A stretch of DNA of 7,246 nucleotides from positions 1-7,246 of the forward strand of contig DAOWCR010000056.1 of the NCBI GenBank assembly GCA_030639445.1, written 5' to 3'. The notes beneath the pieces were generated by a model. The model made no database searches. It saw nothing but the letters and a program-made list of their open reading frames with translations, and was not told where the DNA came from. Made by a program: the position numbers and the translations under genes. This document shows positions 5,642-7,246 of the stretch, in pieces. The DNA comes from Dehalococcoidales bacterium (GTDB taxonomy: Bacteria > Chloroflexota > Dehalococcoidia > Dehalococcoidales > RBG-16-60-22). How positions within the stretch are numbered: position 1 is the stretch's first letter; every line of letters starts with the position of its first letter.

Positions 5642-5698
5642 TTGTAGCCAAAAAGTAAGGGCTTTCTCTTCAGGGGCCGCTGGTTTGAAGTGGTACGT

Positions 5699-6022
5699 CT
5701 ACATCAGCTTGCCGGCCGCCCAGAAAAGGAACATACCCAGGATAATGGTGCCGCTGAGCGATTTCGTCTTCAGGGCGAAAAGCAGGGTCGGGATGGCGAC
5801 CAGCAGCGCCGGTTGAAAAAGCGCCAGGTGCCTCGGCTCGCCGGTGGTCACCAGCAGCGGCAGCAGCAGGGCACTGAGTATCGCCGCCGGAATCAGGTCA
5901 AGCCATTCGACCAGCCAGTCGGGCAGGCGGCGCTGCGCCAGGACAATCAGCGGCAGCCACCGCGGCAGGTAAGTCACCAGGCCCATTCCCATGACGAGGA
6001 TGATATACTCTTTTTCAACCAT
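5699..6022 (-). CDS. azlD: Branched-chain amino acid export subunit, AzlD family
   Basis: This 107-residue, highly hydrophobic protein has the size and layout of AzlD, the small partner of AzlC in LIV-E type branched-chain amino-acid exporters of the cytoplasmic membrane. Four membrane segments are suggested at about 6-27, 42-59, 69-86 and 91-106. The MGMGLVTYLPRWLPL opening (11-25) and the PAAILSALLLP segment (45-55) are typical of the family. The ATG at 6020-6022 overlaps the end of azlC by 8 bp in another frame, with an AGGG about 9 bases upstream, so translation is probably coupled. It converges on the small membrane protein gene with only 57 bp between. No U-tailed terminator is evident there. 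The exact substrate in this organism is inferred from the family. Confidence 0.92.
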   Translation of the reverse strand: MVEKEYIILVMGMGLVTYLPRWLPLIVLAQRRLPDWLVEWLDLIPAAILSALLLPLLVTTGEPRHLALFQPALLVAIPTLLFALKTKSLSGTIILGMFLFWAAGKLM

Positions 6023-6716
6023 TGATTTTAGCCCTGCCTGACTTCTTTTTGAACATAACGCACAGCGTGGCCGCCAGAACGGAAGCCAGGATAATGTACA
6101 GGTTGCCCGGGACGGTCAGAGAAAGAATTATGGCCAGGGCACCGGCGATAATAGCGGTAATCACGTATTTCCGCCCTCTGAGTTGAAATACCAGGAGGCA
6201 GATAAACATGGCCGTCAGGGCATAGTCAATACCGAAAGCCTTTGGCGGTATGAACTGTCCGCAGTAGCCGCCGATGATGGTGGCGGTAATCCAGGTAATA
6301 TTGGGCGCGTGATTGGTGACCAGCCCCCGCTTTATGTCCCACTCGCCGTATTTGAATTTTGACAGGTTGACCGCAAAGCTCTCATCGGTGACTCCGTAGG
6401 CAAAGAGGGACAGGGTTTTTCTATTGACGCCGCGTAGATAGAGCGATAGTGATGAGCTCATCAGAAGGTGTCTTAAATTGACCATGAAGGTGGTGGCGAT
6501 GACCGGTATTGGCCCGGCCCCGCCGGACAGCATGGAGATAGCGACAAACTGGGAGCTGCCGGCAAAGACTACCAGGGACATAAGGCCGATTTCCAGCGGG
6601 TGTAAGCCGGCTTTTTCGGCGAGCACCCCGAAGGCGAGGCCAACGGGAACGTAGCCCAGGCAGATAGGCCACCCGGCCAGAAGTCCCTGTTTTATTTTTG
6701 ACCCGGTGTCTGGCAT
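6015..6716 (-). CDS. azlC: Branched-chain amino acid permease, AzlC family (large subunit of exporter)
   Basis: This 233-residue membrane protein is the normal length for AzlC. The N-terminal helix is GYVPVGLAFGVLAEKAGL (21-38), then FAGSSQF (51-57), NLRHLLMSSSL (80-90), TDESFA (110-115) and FGIDYALTAMFICLL (161-175), all characteristic. Further hydrophobic segments cover about 185-202 and 205-222, and the C-terminus is basic and cytoplasmic (KKKSGRAK). With AzlD it would export leucine, isoleucine, valine or related compounds, relieving toxic excess. The ATG at 6714-6716 has only a weak GAGA-type ribosome site. The promoter upstream would start transcription about 5 nt before the ATG, so the mRNA may be near-leaderless. 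Together azlC and azlD form a two-gene operon. No Lrp-type regulator is adjacent; the small XRE gene is divergent. Confidence 0.94.
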   Translation of the reverse strand: MPDTGSKIKQGLLAGWPICLGYVPVGLAFGVLAEKAGLHPLEIGLMSLVVFAGSSQFVAISMLSGGAGPIPVIATTFMVNLRHLLMSSSLSLYLRGVNRKTLSLFAYGVTDESFAVNLSKFKYGEWDIKRGLVTNHAPNITWITATIIGGYCGQFIPPKAFGIDYALTAMFICLLVFQLRGRKYVITAIIAGALAIILSLTVPGNLYIILASVLAATLCVMFKKKSGRAKING

Positions 6717-6727
6717 TTTCTCTGTTC

Positions 6728-6756
6728 AATTTAAGTAGATGCGTTACCCGTGTCAA
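6728..6756 (-). promoter_or_regulatory. Promoter of azlC-azlD, predicting a very short leader
   Basis: On the minus strand, TTGACA (-35, 6751-6756; 6/6) and TAAATT (-10, 6728-6733; 4/6) are separated by 17 bases. Transcription would begin near 6721, only about 5 nt before the azlC ATG. An alternative TTAAAT one base further upstream scores the same (4/6). Confidence 0.55.
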
Positions 6757-6910
6757 GTGGCCGCGCGCTGCCGGGGTTCTTTAAATTTTCGTGCCAGGCA
6801 GTAATCTTATTGCCCACTATTAGTCCTAAGGGCTCAGCGAAACGAGTCCGCAGGTACTATCCCTGTCCGGAGTAGAACCGGTATCATGTAGGCATAGGGG
6901 TAGCATAACC

Positions 6911-7138
6911 GTGGCTAAAGCTCCGTCGGCTGATTACGCACCGGTGCCCATCTTTAAGACCAGGAAGATGCGCATTTCCTTGATGTTGACGCAGCAGGAG
7001 CTCGCCAACCTGGCCGGTGTCGCCCGGGAAGAGGTGGACTCATTTGAGCGCAACCTGCCGGTGCGGCTGGAGACAAGGAACAAGATACTGAAGGAACTGC
7101 TGGGCAGGCGGCCGCCGGGAGCAGCACCCTCTTACTAG
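6911..7138 (+). CDS. Small XRE/Cro-type helix-turn-helix protein
   Basis: This 75-residue protein contains one helix-turn-helix unit and little else. LRM-type first helix is represented by KMRISLML (19-26), helix 2 by TQQELANLAG (27-36) and the recognition helix by VAREEVDSFERN (37-48), followed by a helix TRNKILKELLG (55-65). The T-Q-x-E-L-A-x-x-A-G-V-x-R spacing is classic for the XRE family of DNA-binding regulators. The N-terminal 15 residues and the Pro/Ala-rich tail are probably unstructured. The start is GTG at 6911, with AGGGG about 10 bases upstream, a slightly long gap. An internal ATG at 6968 lies inside the first helix and has poor spacing. The target genes are unknown; the divergent azlCD operon is one candidate by position only. 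Confidence 0.8.
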   Translation: MAKAPSADYAPVPIFKTRKMRISLMLTQQELANLAGVAREEVDSFERNLPVRLETRNKILKELLGRRPPGAAPSY

Positions 7139-7163
7139 TTTCAATACGGAAGGAATAACGATA

Positions 7164-7241
7164 ATGACCGTGGTCAAAGACCTGCTCTGGTTTATGTGTG
7201 GGCTGGTGGATATTCTGGCTTACCGTCTTTGCTGGCGATAA
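7164..7241 (+). CDS. Possible 25-residue hydrophobic peptide
   Basis: An ATG at 7164 opens a 25-codon frame ending at TAA 7239-7241. The peptide is hydrophobic in the middle (LLWFMCGLVDILAY, residues 7-20) and ends LCWR, so it could form a single membrane helix. A GGAAGGA ribosome site (7148-7154) lies 9 bases upstream, and the frame follows the XRE gene by 25 bp on the same strand. It could be a small membrane peptide in the same transcript. Such a short frame can arise by chance, and I do not recognise the sequence, so this is tentative. Confidence 0.4.
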   Translation: MTVVKDLLWFMCGLVDILAYRLCWR

Positions 7242-7246
7242 GTCCT

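Noticed and set aside
5668..5690. CTTCA/TGAAG hairpin between the convergent small membrane gene and azlD as a shared terminator
   Set aside because: The stem is only 5 bp with a large loop and no U-run on either strand.

Overview
The window looks like a chromosomal segment of a moderately GC-rich bacterium, most plausibly an uncultured member of the Chloroflexota (Dehalococcoidia-like). That placement rests on the overall feel of the proteins (a recombinase tail of the type common there, a GYD protein, orphan receiver, small XRE protein, corrinoid adenosyltransferase) and is an inference. It carries ordinary housekeeping genes, one tRNA, several small proteins and, at the left edge, the end of a mobile element.

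Left edge (1-269): the last 88 residues of a large serine recombinase on the + strand. Its reading frame runs into the 3' end of the convergent dnaN gene (beta clamp, 244-1359, minus). The recombinase stop lies inside dnaN, the two genes share 26 bp, and an 8-bp perfect inverted repeat brackets the junction. The visibly A+T-richer left arm meets the GC-richer chromosome here. This suggests an integrated element using the 3' end of dnaN as its attachment site.

Minus-strand block (1492-3902): a probable operon transcribed GYD-domain protein, rdgB (XTP/dITP pyrophosphatase), moaA, moaC, with a good promoter at 3935-3963. moaA and moaC make the first molybdenum-cofactor intermediate (cyclic pyranopterin monophosphate) from GTP. 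dnaN follows with its own promoter (1394-1422). No dnaA is visible beside dnaN.

Next, also on the minus strand, is tRNA-Leu(UAA) (4561-4645) with a near-consensus promoter. Only 35 nt downstream is cobO (3992-4525), the corrinoid adenosyltransferase, which probably shares the tRNA transcript and begins with TTG.

Plus-strand genes in the middle are an orphan single-domain receiver (4905-5288) and a 62-residue two-helix membrane protein (5453-5641) behind a promoter with perfect consensus -35 and -10 hexamers.

Right part: azlC-azlD (minus, 5699-6716), a branched-chain amino-acid exporter pair overlapping by 8 bp, whose promoter predicts an almost leaderless mRNA. At the end are a 75-residue XRE-type DNA-binding protein (6911-7138) and a possible 25-residue hydrophobic peptide gene (7164-7241), both on the + strand. 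No gene-free stretch exceeds 300 bases, and no CRISPR array, rRNA or intact insertion sequence is visible.
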